Below the pieces are notes generated by a model. It did not search any database, was not told the origin of the DNA, and saw nothing but the letters and a program-made list of their open reading frames with translations. The position numbers were made by a program, and so were the translations under genes. This document shows positions 22,701 to 32,808 of a stretch of 64,000 nt of DNA, piece after piece. Within the stretch, counting starts at the first letter, position 1, and each line of letters starts with the position of its first letter. Origin of the DNA: Coniferiporia sulphurascens (taxonomy: Eukaryota; Basidiomycota; Agaricomycetes; Hymenochaetales; Hymenochaetaceae); the NCBI GenBank assembly GCA_002794785.1, contig NBBA01000001.1:2418001-2482000 (forward strand). The letters run 5' to 3'.

Positions 22701-23684
22701 CGAAGAAGTGCAGTTCACCGCGTCGTGGGGGTTACCCACTTCTCAGGCTGGTGTTCGCAGCAATGGTGTCTCTTTCAGTAAAGATCCATCTACCTCATCC
22801 CCTGCGGCGACGTCGGCACCAGTATGGACAAGTGCGTCGAAGCCCGCTGCCAAGACTATGAAGGAAATTCAGGAAGAGGAGGAGCACCGCAAGATGCAGG
22901 CTACTAAGGATAAAGAGACTGTTGCCTCCGCAGCAAAGAGGGCGGCCCAAGCACCAGCAGCCAAGGTACGCCGAGCGATACCTTGTTTCAACTAACTAAA
23001 TTAAATGGATTTTCCAAAAGGGCCCGCTTGTTCAGCAAAATGGTGGAGCTTGGACAGTAGTGAGTTCCGGAGGGAAGACTTTGGTGCCGGCCAGTGTTGT
23101 CTCGCCCCGACCTGCTGCTACTGTCCAGGTACCTACCCCAAGTACCCTTGCGTCTCATCGGTCAGGTGCCGCTGTCAGCGTACCTCGACCAGTCAGTTCT
23201 CCTCAAGTCGTTAAATCTGCTCAATCCGCCCCGAAGACTGATGAAGAGCTTGGTGCTCCGTCAGCGGAATTTTTGAAGTGGATGCGAGATACATTGAGGG
23301 GGTTGAACAGTTCGGTACAATGTATGTCAGGATCCGTACGGTTCTCACCCTGTCTTACTGACCTTTTTAATCACATTAGTCGAGGAGATTGCACAAATGC
23401 TACTATCTTTTCCACTGGATCCCGACCCATCAACTATCGAACTGATTGCCGAGACAGTATACGGGGCGAGCACGACGCTCGATGGTCGGCGCTTTGCTTC
23501 TGAGTTCATCGCGAAACGCAAGGCAGACGTGGCGTTGCGCCCGCGCGGTGTGCAAATTTCAGCTGGAGTCAATGGGAGGCCGACATCGCTGGCAGACGTC
23601 GTGAAGGCACAGCCAAAGCCGGCGCAAAACGACTTTGGTGGATACAAAGTTGTAAAGAAAAAGAACAAGGGTAGTCGATCATGA
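19744..23684 (+). CDS. GYF-domain protein (Smy2/GIGYF-like)
   Basis: Large adaptor with a GYF domain, a fold that binds proline-rich ligands. Smy2/GIGYF proteins act in translational repression and mRNA decay. Seven exons: 19744-20097, 20158-20329, 20383-20892, 20950-21810, 21866-22965, 23021-23321 and 23380-23684, totalling 1200 residues. The GYF domain spans residues 333-385 or so across the exon 3/4 junction: VQWSYIDLKGDLQGPFPG, then TMQFWHDQNYFFTDGLMMKR. It keeps the W-x-Y and GPF-x6-W-x8-GL pattern. The rest is Ser/Pro/Gln-rich with a Lys/Glu-rich helix (MGLREIQEAEKRKQEARK). The C-terminus has EFLKWMRDTLRGLN, found in Smy2-like proteins, and ends in a Lys-rich tail. Confidence 0.9.
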
Positions 23685-24185
23685 AGCTTATATCTGTCCA
23701 TAATGTTCTCAACGTATCTAGTTGTGCAATAATTGCCCATAATAATCACACTATTTGTTTTCACTAAGTATAATGCAACGGAACGTCTGGGCGGGGAACT
23801 GGGCAGAGCGAAAACGAGCCAAAATTTGGCTGAGTAACCCTGCGCCTCATGATTTGGTAGTTACTGGCACTAAGAGGTTTTTACAGGTCCTTATAGTAAA
23901 GTGCGCCCCTTCGGCCGGTGATACGCGTTATACTCATTAACGGAGCGGCGTATGCATGACTTATTTATCCCCGGTAGTGTAATACAACCCGCAATAGACA
24001 AAGAAGTACACAGGCGCACTGTACCTCTAAATCATTCCGTACATCACCACATATATCCTCTGCCATCGGAAACATGCCATAAGCAGGTTTTGGAATAACA
24101 TAGGCCCGGAGGTCAGTGCTCCGAAGCACGAGTATATCATACTTGTAGAATGCATAGGTGGCATACAATAAGTTACATGGGACGT
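23685..24185. other. Convergent intergenic region, nothing recognised
   Basis: 501 bp between the 3' ends of the GYF gene and RPL22. It must hold both 3' UTRs and terminators. No ORF with a recognisable product, and no tRNA-like sequence seen. Confidence 0.45.
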
Positions 24186-24789
24186 TTATTCCTCCTCCTC
24201 CTCGTCGCCCGCACTGTTAGGCGTATGTTCTCGTCAGTAACATGCGGAAGGAATTATCAAAATCACACATACGCAATGTTATAGAAGCGAAGCTGGTAGA
24301 CGTCCTTGGAAGCTGCGACCACGCTGCATGATTGTTTCAGTGAGATGTGCAGCACAACACAGATATGTTTTTTCGTACCGAATCCAATCGCGGAGCTGGT
24401 TCTTCTTCAAGAATTTTTTGGTAAGGTACTTGAGATAACGCTTAGAGAATGGGATGTTCGAGTTTACGACAAGCCTGTCCTTGCCTTCGGGTGCTTCGTT
24501 AGCATCATCGAATTTAAATATTAAAAAAAGTAGCGGAGCACGTACCATCCCGGGAGATCTTCACGCTTTCACCGAGGTGACCCGCCTTTCCATTGACTTT
24601 GATACGGTCATGGAGGAACTTCTCAAAAGCGGCACCGTCGAAAACACCGTCGCTGGCAGGCTTGGAGAAGTCGACAATAAATGTGTGCTTAGTAGCAGCG
24701 GACTTTCCGGCGGGGGCCTTGACCTGAAACGTGGTGCGGTAAGCCTACTGAGAAGAGAACTCAGCAAAGCAGTCCCAGACACTGACCAT
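24186..24789 (-). CDS. RPL22: 60S ribosomal protein L22
   Basis: Large-subunit ribosomal protein eL22. The start ATG (24787-24789) forms the whole first coding exon, followed at once by an intron (GTCAGT ... TTTCAG). The next exon begins [20 protein letters not shown]. Further coding exons hold [36 protein letters not shown] and [19 protein letters not shown], then NQLRDWIR. The last pieces are [17 protein letters not shown], then after a final intron (GTATGT ... AACAG) a short acidic tail AGDEEEEE and TAA at 24186-24188. All conserved eL22 blocks are present. It shares a 333-bp divergent promoter region with CBF5. Confidence 0.95.
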
Positions 24790-25122
24790 CTTGAGTGTGG
24801 CGACGAGCGAGAGGCGGCGAAGGGGTTGTTTTCTTGAGGATGAGGTCTTTCCAGACGGTCCGGAGCGCTAAGCCTCGGTGACTTTTCTGTGGTCCTATAC
24901 AGGACGTCCCAACATGGGCATAAGCTGACACGTACTTCTATATATAGGCTGTAATCTCACGCCCCTTCTTAGAGAAAGTTTATAATTGTGAGTTCGGGAT
25001 CACCCGAGCTTCGGCTGTTGGAGAACAGGTTCAAAGATTCTTCAAAAGTCTTCAGTGTCTCTTTTAACGGCCCCTCCGCTTACTCCTCCGCTCTTTTCTT
25101 GCTGCCTTAAAAGCCATACTAA
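24790..25122. promoter_or_regulatory. Bidirectional promoter region RPL22/CBF5
   Basis: 333 bp between the divergent starts of a ribosomal protein gene and the rRNA pseudouridine synthase gene. The CBF5 side has a pyrimidine-rich leader (cccctccgcttactcctccgctc, about 25070-25093). Near 24940-24950 is tatatatagg, a possible TATA element. Shared control of two ribosome-related genes is plausible but not shown. Confidence 0.45.
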
Positions 25123-26948
25123 ATGGCGAAAGACCTAACTCGCGATCAGGTCGTCTCGGCTCAGCTGGAAGGAGACTATGCTATCAAGTCCGAAGCAACT
25201 GCGCCCAAGCTCGATACTTCCCAGTGGCCTCTGTTGCTGAAAAACTATGACAAGCTGCTTGTCCGTTCTAGCCACTTCACCCCCATTCCGTCAGGTTGCA
25301 GCCCCCTCAAACGGGACATCCAGACATATATCAAGTCAGTAGGCCAGATTTATTTAAAAGTCTCATGTTCACATGTTTGCTAGGTCCGGCGTTATTAACC
25401 TTGACAAACCGTCAAATCCGTCCTCGCATGAAGTCGTTGCATGGCTGCGTCGTATCTTGCGTGTGGAGAAAACTGGGCATAGTGGCACCTTGGATCCCAA
25501 GGTAACAGGCTGTTTAATAGTGTGCATTGATCGTGCAACAAGATTAGTTAAGTCACAGCAAGGAGCAGGTATGTTTTTCCGGCTGCCACCGTAAAATTAG
25601 ATATTATCTCATCCCTGTCCGTCTGCAGGGAAGGAATATGTCTGTGTTCTCCGGCTTCATTCTGGCTTGGAGAACCCTGCTGCTCTCCCTCGTGCACTTC
25701 AAACGCTCACTGGAGCGCTCTTCCAGCGCCCTCCCCTCATCTCTGCCGTCAAACGTCAGCTTCGTGTTCGCACGATTTATGAGTCTAAATTGCTTGAATT
25801 TGATGAAAAGAGGAATCTTGGTGTGTTCTGGGTGAGTTGTGAGGCAGGAACATATATCCGAACGCTGTGTGTGCATCTTGGCTTGCTGCTAGGTGTCGGC
25901 GGACACATGCAGGAGTTGCGGCGTGTGCGAAGCGGGGCTATGAGTGAGAATGATGACATTGTCACAATGCACGATGTTATGGACGCGCAATGGATGTACG
26001 ACAACACGCGAGATGGTGAGTATTAATGACACCGTTACCCTTGCATTGGTTGATTCGCATTCGCATTTTGTCTGCAGAGTCTTACCTTCGCCGTGTCATT
26101 CGTCCTCTTGAATGCCTTTTGGTGGGATACAAGCGCATAGTAGTAAAGGACAGCGCAGTCAATGCCGTATGCTATGGCGCAAAACTCATGATCCCTGGTC
26201 TGTTGCGCTACGAGAATGACATCGCCCTTCATGAGGAAGTCGTCCTCATGACTACTAAGGGTGAGGCCATTGCTCTGGGAATCGCTCAAATGACAACAGT
26301 CGAGCTTGCGACATGCGATCACGGTGTGGTGGCTAAGGTGAAGCGATGCATTATGGAACGGGACACGTACCCTCGTCGTTGGGGATTAGGCCCAAAGGCG
26401 ATGGAGAAAAAGAAGATGGTCAAGGACGGCAAGTTAGGAAAGCACGGAGAGAAACTTGAGGGCGTTACTCCGGCAGAGTGGAGCCGAGACTACGTCGACT
26501 ATACGCGGGAGGTACGTGATGGTCTGAAGTGCTTTTTGTCTGGTAACCAAGTTCGAGTAATTTCGCTCTTCAGAATCCTGTTGCTGGTCCGTCGACGGTC
26601 ACGCCTGCGACCGAGGGCACTGCAGTTTCTATGGCAGTCGACGAGCCATCAAAATCATCCGAGTCCGAGCGAGGAGCGAGTCCGGAGAAGGAGAAAAGAG
26701 AGAAAAAGGAGAAAAAAGACAAGAAGGAGAAGGAGAAGGAGAAGAAGCGCAAGAGGAAGTCAGAGCTGCCTGAGGATGCTGACGGCGATGTCTCCATGGA
26801 CGTCGGCGCGAAGGCTGCTGACGAGAAGGAGACCGAAGAGGAGCGGGCAGAGAGGAAACGAAGGAAGGCAGAGAAGAAGGCGGCGAAAGCGGCTGCTGCT
26901 GGTGGGGAGGACGGGAGTAAGGAGCATAAACGACAAAAGACTGACTAG
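25123..26948 (+). CDS. CBF5: Box H/ACA snoRNP pseudouridine synthase (dyskerin)
   Basis: Catalytic subunit of H/ACA snoRNPs, converting uridine to pseudouridine in rRNA. Five exons: 25123-25334, 25384-25568, 25629-26015, 26078-26511 and 26574-26948, giving 530 residues. The N-terminal region contains [17 protein letters not shown] and [20 protein letters not shown]. The catalytic motif is [16 protein letters not shown], with the catalytic Asp in TLDP. It continues [20 protein letters not shown] and [18 protein letters not shown]. The PUA domain is in exon 4 ([41 protein letters not shown]). The C-terminus is the usual Lys/Glu-rich tail ([18 protein letters not shown]). All junctions preserve the conserved protein. 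Confidence 0.97.
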
Positions 26949-27209
26949 TGTTCTGTCTGTACACGCCTTGTAGCTGTTGCCCCTCGTGATTTATTTTTCT
27001 CCTGTAATTCATCTTGTTTTTCTACCCTTGCAATCGTGCGTTGGAGGCGTTTCGCTAAGCGTGTGCTTCTCGTTTAGGCAGTTAGGCAGACGCTGCTTCC
27101 GGGCGACCGCGTTAGCGTTACTACAACTCGTCGCCACAGTTGAACCATCCCCCCTCGTTTGCCCCGTCTTTCGGCCTGCCCTCTCCTCTCCGCGACATCC
27201 AAACTCGCC

Positions 27210-29689
27210 ATGGGCAACGCCGTGAGCAGCTGCTGCGACTCGTGCTGTACGTCCTTCCGCGATAACAGCAGACTGAATTTCGACTGCTCACTCGACTAAC
27301 TCTTATTTTGTGTCATCCACCCGCCGCAGTCCACTCGCGCAGGTCGCATGCGTACGAGCCGTTACTGCTGGAGAATGAACGTGAAGCGGTAGCGGATCTG
27401 CTTCAGTATCTTGAGAGTGAGTGGCTGGATGTGCTACTTTTACTCGGCGTCTTGGTCTGACTTACTCTTTTTCCAATCCCAATTCAATGAACTTGACGAT
27501 ACAGACCGCACGACAACCAACTTCTTCACGGGTTCTCCGCTTGCAGCGCTTACAACACTCTCGTTCTCGGACAATGTCGACCTGCAGCGAAGCGCTGCCC
27601 TTGCGTTTGCTGAAATTACGGAGAAGGAAGTGCGTCCTGTGGGTCGGGACACTCTCGACCCGATCCTCTTCCTGTTAAGTAGCCACGATACAGAGGTGCA
27701 GCGCGCTGCGAGTGCGGCTCTGGGAAATCTCGCTGTTAACAGTATGTATTTCTATTCTACGCCTCTTAATTCCTTAACAAAATACCTGGACGCGCTAGCC
27801 GATAACAAACTCCTGATTGTCAAACTCGGAGGTCTGGAGCCTCTGATTCGACAAATGCTGAGTCCGAATGTCGAGGTTCAGTGCAATGCTGTCGGCTGCG
27901 TTACGAATTTGGCAACACACGGTGCGTAATTACTAAATAATGGGAGCTGGAATCGGTCTTTTCTCATGTGTCTGCAGATGACAACAAGACAAAGATTGCG
28001 AAATCTGGTGCTTTGGTGCCGCTGACAAGGCTTGCACGTTCCAAGGACATGCGCGTGCAGCGCAATGCGACTGGTGCCCTGCTCAACATGACCCACTCCG
28101 GTGCATATTTCTTGCTTATTTCATGTGATTATGATTTACTGAAGCTTTGCAAAGACGAGAACCGTCAGCAACTCGTAAATGCCGGGGCGATCCCAGTCCT
28201 CGTCAACCTTCTTAACTCCCCTGACACAGACGTCCAGTATTATTGCACGACTGCGTTGAGTAATATTGCCGTTGACGGTTTGTTACTCCTCCCTCAACCA
28301 GACACATTAACTCTAGCTTATCTGATGTATCCAGGTAACAATCGAAAGAAGCTAGCTCAGAGCGAGCCTAAGTTGGTATCCAGCTTAGTTTCCTTGATGG
28401 ACAGTCCCAGTTTGAAGGTTCAGTGCCAGGCTGCTTTGGCTCTTCGCAATCTCGCTAGCGACGGTGAGTTAAGGTTAATCACTGGAAATGACTTGCTCAC
28501 TCCGTGTTCCGCAGAGAAATATCAATTGGAGATCGTTAAGGCGGATGGCCTCGCTCCTTTATTACGCCTCCTTCAGTCTGCCTATCTCCCTCTTATACTT
28601 TCCTCAGCTGCCTGCGTTCGTAATGTCTCCATTCACCCGCAGAACGAGTCACCAATCATTGAGGCCGGTTTCCTACACCCTCTCATTGCCCTCCTGGGCT
28701 TCAAGGACAACGAGGAAGTGCAGTGTCATGCAATATCAACACTTAGGAACCTAGCCGCCAGCTCGGAGAAGAACAAAGGACAGATTGTGAAAGCAGGCGC
28801 GGTACAACAGATTAAAGAATTAGTGTTAGAAGCACCTTTGAATGTGCAGAGTGAAATGACAGCTTGCGTCGCCGTTCTTGCTTTGAGTGGTAACTTTCTT
28901 GCTTTTTTCCCCGATTGATTACTGGTGTTGATGTTCACCCAGATGACCTCAAATCGCAACTTCTTGACATGGGCATTTGCAAAGTGTTAATCCCATTGAC
29001 GAAATCGAGTAGCATTGAGGTTCAAGGCAATAGTGCGGCTGCTCTCGGCAACTTGTCTTCTAAAGGTTTGTGGAACTCGACCTGTCCATGTCGGAAATTC
29101 CATTTATGTATCCGCTTCCGTAGATGGCCGCAGCGACAAAGATGATTACTCTGCCTTTAACGAAGTTTGGGATAAACCGGATGATGGTATGCACGGATAT
29201 TTGTATCGCTTCTTGACGAGTGCAGATGCAACTTTCCAACACATCGCTGTCTGGACGATTGTACAGCTCTTGGAGTCCGAAGGTCAGTCATTTTTAGACA
29301 AGCTTAGAGTATGGATTGGAGCTGACGGGCGTATTTCTGTTTGAATAGACCCACAGCTCATCTCCAATATCCGGAGTTCCGACAAGCTCCTTCCACACAT
29401 ACATGATCTTGCTGCATCACGTTCAGCCTCGCCTTCGTCATCTATGGGTACTCCCCGTTCACATCGTTCGCAGTCGCAGTCGTACCAGGAAACGGACACT
29501 GGGGACGGATCAAGCGAGATCCAGGTACTCGCGCGGAAGATCCTCGAGGCAATGGAAGCGGAGGCGATGCCCATTTTGTCTCACACGCCGTCAACACATT
29601 CCGTCGCAAGGAATGAAGGCCCGGAGAAGACAGACGAGGAACTGCGCAGAAGCGTGCGGGCTGCGTTCGGCGGCCACGATGGACGGTAA
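27210..29689 (+). CDS. VAC8: Vacuolar armadillo-repeat protein VAC8
   Basis: Myristoylated and palmitoylated ARM-repeat adaptor on the vacuole membrane, needed for vacuole inheritance, nucleus-vacuole contacts and autophagy. Eleven coding exons run from the ATG at 27210 to TAA at 29687-29689. The N-terminus [12 protein letters not shown] has Gly2 for myristoylation and a Cys cluster for palmitoylation. About ten ARM repeats follow, with units such as [40 protein letters not shown] and [20 protein letters not shown]. Each ends in the A(A)LxNL or CVxNL helix. Introns fall at the same place in successive repeats and all are phase 1. The C-terminal tail is Ser-rich and then acidic. In yeast Vac8 partners include Vac17, Nvj1 and Atg13. 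Confidence 0.96.
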
Positions 29690-30234
29690 CGAGTTGTGAT
29701 TGGTCGATTCAGAAGCTTTTTCTGGCCGATCGTGTGTACGGGTTGCCGCTTTGTTTGGCCCTTTCTTTTGCCACGTTTTTCCTCCCTTTGCTCCTTGAGT
29801 GCCCGCCGCCGTACGCCGTCATGTTGTTGGTTTGTGACCCATTATTATGGACTTCCCTCTTCGTTCTCTACTCTTTCACTGTCTTATTCTTCCTTGTGCA
29901 TCTGCGATGCGGTGGCCGAGAGTTAGTCGAGGTCCATACGTCCGCGGAATAATACTATCGCATATTTGCTGTACATTCGACATTAAATTTTATGTTCTGG
30001 TGCTCCAAAAGGTAACGAGAACACGAGGCGGGCCCCAAGCCTCGAGCCACGCAAAGGAGGGCCCGTCCCCACCGCGCCTGCGTTCCTATCGCTTTGCACC
30101 TCCCCTTCTTTCTCTCAGTCCATCATCTTCTCCCTTCTACTTACTTTCTCCGTTATACTTGGCTGCGCCACGACCTACAACTTGTTAGACGCGCGACACG
30201 GCGCCTTTTACGACCCACTAAACTGTTCTTAAAT
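29690..30234. other. Intergenic region, GH16 gene promoter
   Basis: 545 bp. The first half is T-rich 3' sequence of VAC8. The second half has a GC-rich patch (cgaggcgggccccaagcctcgagcc, about 30022-30046) and a pyrimidine-rich leader (30085-30150). No recognised gene. Confidence 0.4.
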
Positions 30235-32177
30235 ATGTATTTCCGTGCCGTTCTTTTCTTTCTTGTTTTGCTCGCCCAGGGGGCACACCCGGTTTGTGCC
30301 TTTGCTCCTCATCGTTCTTTGGTGCATGCAACCGAGCGCGTGCACAAGTTCGTCAAGCGTAGCAGCCGAAGCCTTGCGCGGGACCTGCGGGTAGTGTTTC
30401 AAGGTCTCTCGGTAGACGAAGCCGAGTCTGACCCCGACTCGTCCCACCGCGTTTACTGCGTACGCCCAGACGACTCGTCGCAGCTGCAAGGCAATGTGAC
30501 ATCGACGTCGCCGGCGACAGCAGCCGAGGCAGCAACGCGTACGACCTCTGGGTCGAGTGCCGCGAGCCCTACTGCTACCTCGGCGTTCAAGCTGGTGCAG
30601 ACCTACGTTCGTGCGCAATTGTTTTTGTGGAGTTTTGTTCTTACGGCAACCTCAGGCCGGAAGCAATTTTTTCGATGGATGGACGTTTTGGGACATAGCG
30701 GATCCAACAAATGGTGTGTATGCTCAGCTGCGGAAGCATAACTCACCTTTTCATTGCCTTTCGTCTCAGGCATTGTGGATTACCTGAGCCAGTCAGATGC
30801 TGTAGGACATACTATTTGGTGCTACGTCTGCGAAATACTTATTGATTATGCAGGAATCGAATAACTTGATTAGTGTCAACAGTGCCGGTAACGCGATCAT
30901 GCAGGTCGAGACGACCCCGACCGTCACGGGGAACAGGAAGAGCGTCCGCATCACAACCGAAGCCACTTTTACGGGTATGCCGTCCGCTCATGTGAAAGCA
31001 AGCGGATCCCTAACGTGCCAAACAGGTGGTATATTTGTTCTGGATGCCGTTCACATGCCTCAGGGATGTGGCACTTGGCCGTGAGTCTCTAACGCCTATC
31101 TGCGTCAATTTGATGTTAATTAGACCTTGCAATTTCAGAGCATTTTGGTCAGATGGTGTGTCCCCTTTTTTCCCTTGATTGTCCCAGCTTGCCAATAATA
31201 TACGTAGGCCCAGACTGGCCCACTTTTGGGGAAATAGACATTGTAGAGGTAAGCAGTTGCACAATATTGCTCTTTTGCTGTACTCATATTTGATTTTCCA
31301 GGGAGTCAAGTAAGTTGCGGAAAATTGAAGTAGGATTTTCCTAGCTAATCTCACACTCAAGCGACTACACAAATAACCAGGCGACTATACACACCGCTCC
31401 CGGGTGTACAATAGCGTCGAATTCAACGCCTGCTAGTCTCGGTATATCGGGCACTCTTGTCGGAACAACAAACTGTGATGCTTTAGCAACCGGAAACGAA
31501 GGTTGTGGCATGCTCTCGAGTTCAAACACCACTTACGGATCAGGTGCGTTCCTGTTTCGCCTTGTTTTGTGAACAGGCTAACGACGTGTGACCCCACATG
31601 TCAGGCTTCAACTCTATCGGAGGCGGTGTATATGCAAGTACGTCCAAACTCTCTCCCCCCTCACAGTGCAGATTCGAAAGTTTTTTGAACGATTGTCTAC
31701 AGTGTCCTGGGACGACTCGCAAATCGCCGTGTATTTCTTCCCTCGTGGCTCCATACCCAATGATCTCCTGGCTGAGGCACCACTCCCTGACACATGGGGT
31801 ACACCTATGGCTCTTTGGCCATCAACGAACTGCAATACGACGCAGTTCTTCCAGAATCACTCGATCATTTTTGATACGACTCTATGGTACGTACTTTCAA
31901 TCTTTCGCAGAACTTTGAGAATAAATGCTTTGTTGTTGCTTTAGTGGTGATTGGGCGGGTAACGTCTGGGATGCGTCCGGTTCTCCAGGCCAGGCTACTA
32001 GCTGTGCCACTCGTACTGGTTTTTCAACCTGCGAAGCATTCGTGCAGAATAGTGGCGCATCTTTCACCGATGCCTGTAGGTTCAAATTGACGGCTTTCTA
32101 TGTATCATCGCTCACACAAACTCTCCAGACTGGGAGGTATCGAGTGTGAAGGTTTATCAAACGTCACGCACGCCATA
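30235..32177 (+). CDS. Secreted GH16 beta-glucanase (endo-1,3(4)-type)
   Basis: Extracellular enzyme acting on beta-1,3 or mixed-linked beta-glucans. The N-terminus has a signal peptide (AVLFFLVLLAQGAHPVCAF), then a Ser/Thr/Ala-rich stretch with a KR site. The catalytic domain has FFDGWTFWDIADPTNGV-like sequence, GGIFVLDAVHMPQGCGTWPA, the active site GEIDIVEGVNDYTNNQ (nucleophile and acid/base Glu in EIDIVE) and NQATIHTAPGCTI. Later blocks are VSWDDSQIAVYFFPRGSIP, TWGTPMALWPSTNC and CGDWAGNVWDASGSPG. The active site is spread over exons of 17 nt (31139-31155), 41 nt (31208-31248) and 8 nt (31302-31309), then a longer exon from 31362. The stop is TAG at 32175-32177. Fungal relatives also act on the fungus's own cell wall. 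Confidence 0.9.
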
Positions 32178-32808
32178 GGATCTGGTGGATTAATAGAGTG
32201 TAATGGGCTATATAAATATTTGTCTTGTATGTTTTGTAATTTAAACGTTCGCTCTGGATTTTCGAAGGATGATACACGGAATTTCAGATTATGTATATGT
32301 ACTTATAGTAAGATTCGTCATGATTTGCTCGAATATCGATACTATCAATGCCAACTTGGGAAGTTGAGCCGAGACGATTTCTGATATTAATACTGGACTA
32401 TTTATATTCTTCGACTAATCCAACCTTCCGCTAATAATGGTGTCCATTATAATCGCCACCAAAGATCATATTTCCTGTGGCAGTCCCGTCCTCGTTTGTC
32501 ATTGCGCTGCCGCTTCTTCCTTTTTGTGTATATTCGCTGGTTTTGACACATCCTATCCCATTAAGTGACGGTGAAGATTCTTTGGACATTTCTAATTTCT
32601 GCCAAACCTCTCCCGATATGCTCAGCTTCCTCAGCCAGCCTCCAGCTATGTTGCGCACTGAACTGCAAGAAATAGCCCACTCAGCTCCAGTATCCCGATG
32701 GCCGATGAATAACTACACTTTCTGATTTTCCAGATCAAATTACCGCACCGCTCTTCCGGTGAACCGAGGAAAAGTTGCGGCCATGAGTAGACCTAATCAC
32801 ACTTCAAT
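32178..32808. other. Convergent intergenic region, nothing recognised
   Basis: 631 bp between the 3' ends of the GH16 gene and the DHX29-like gene. AT-rich after 32178. A 75-codon minus-strand frame (32431-32658) and an 82-codon plus-strand frame overlap here; neither shows a domain. Confidence 0.45.

Noticed and set aside
26629..27012. 127-codon minus-strand frame over the CBF5 tail
   Set aside because: Ser/Pro-rich mirror of the Lys/Glu-rich CBF5 C-terminus.
32431..32658. 75-codon minus-strand frame between the GH16 and DHX29-like genes
   Set aside because: No ATG at its start, no domain, and I could not join it to an upstream exon with conserved sequence.
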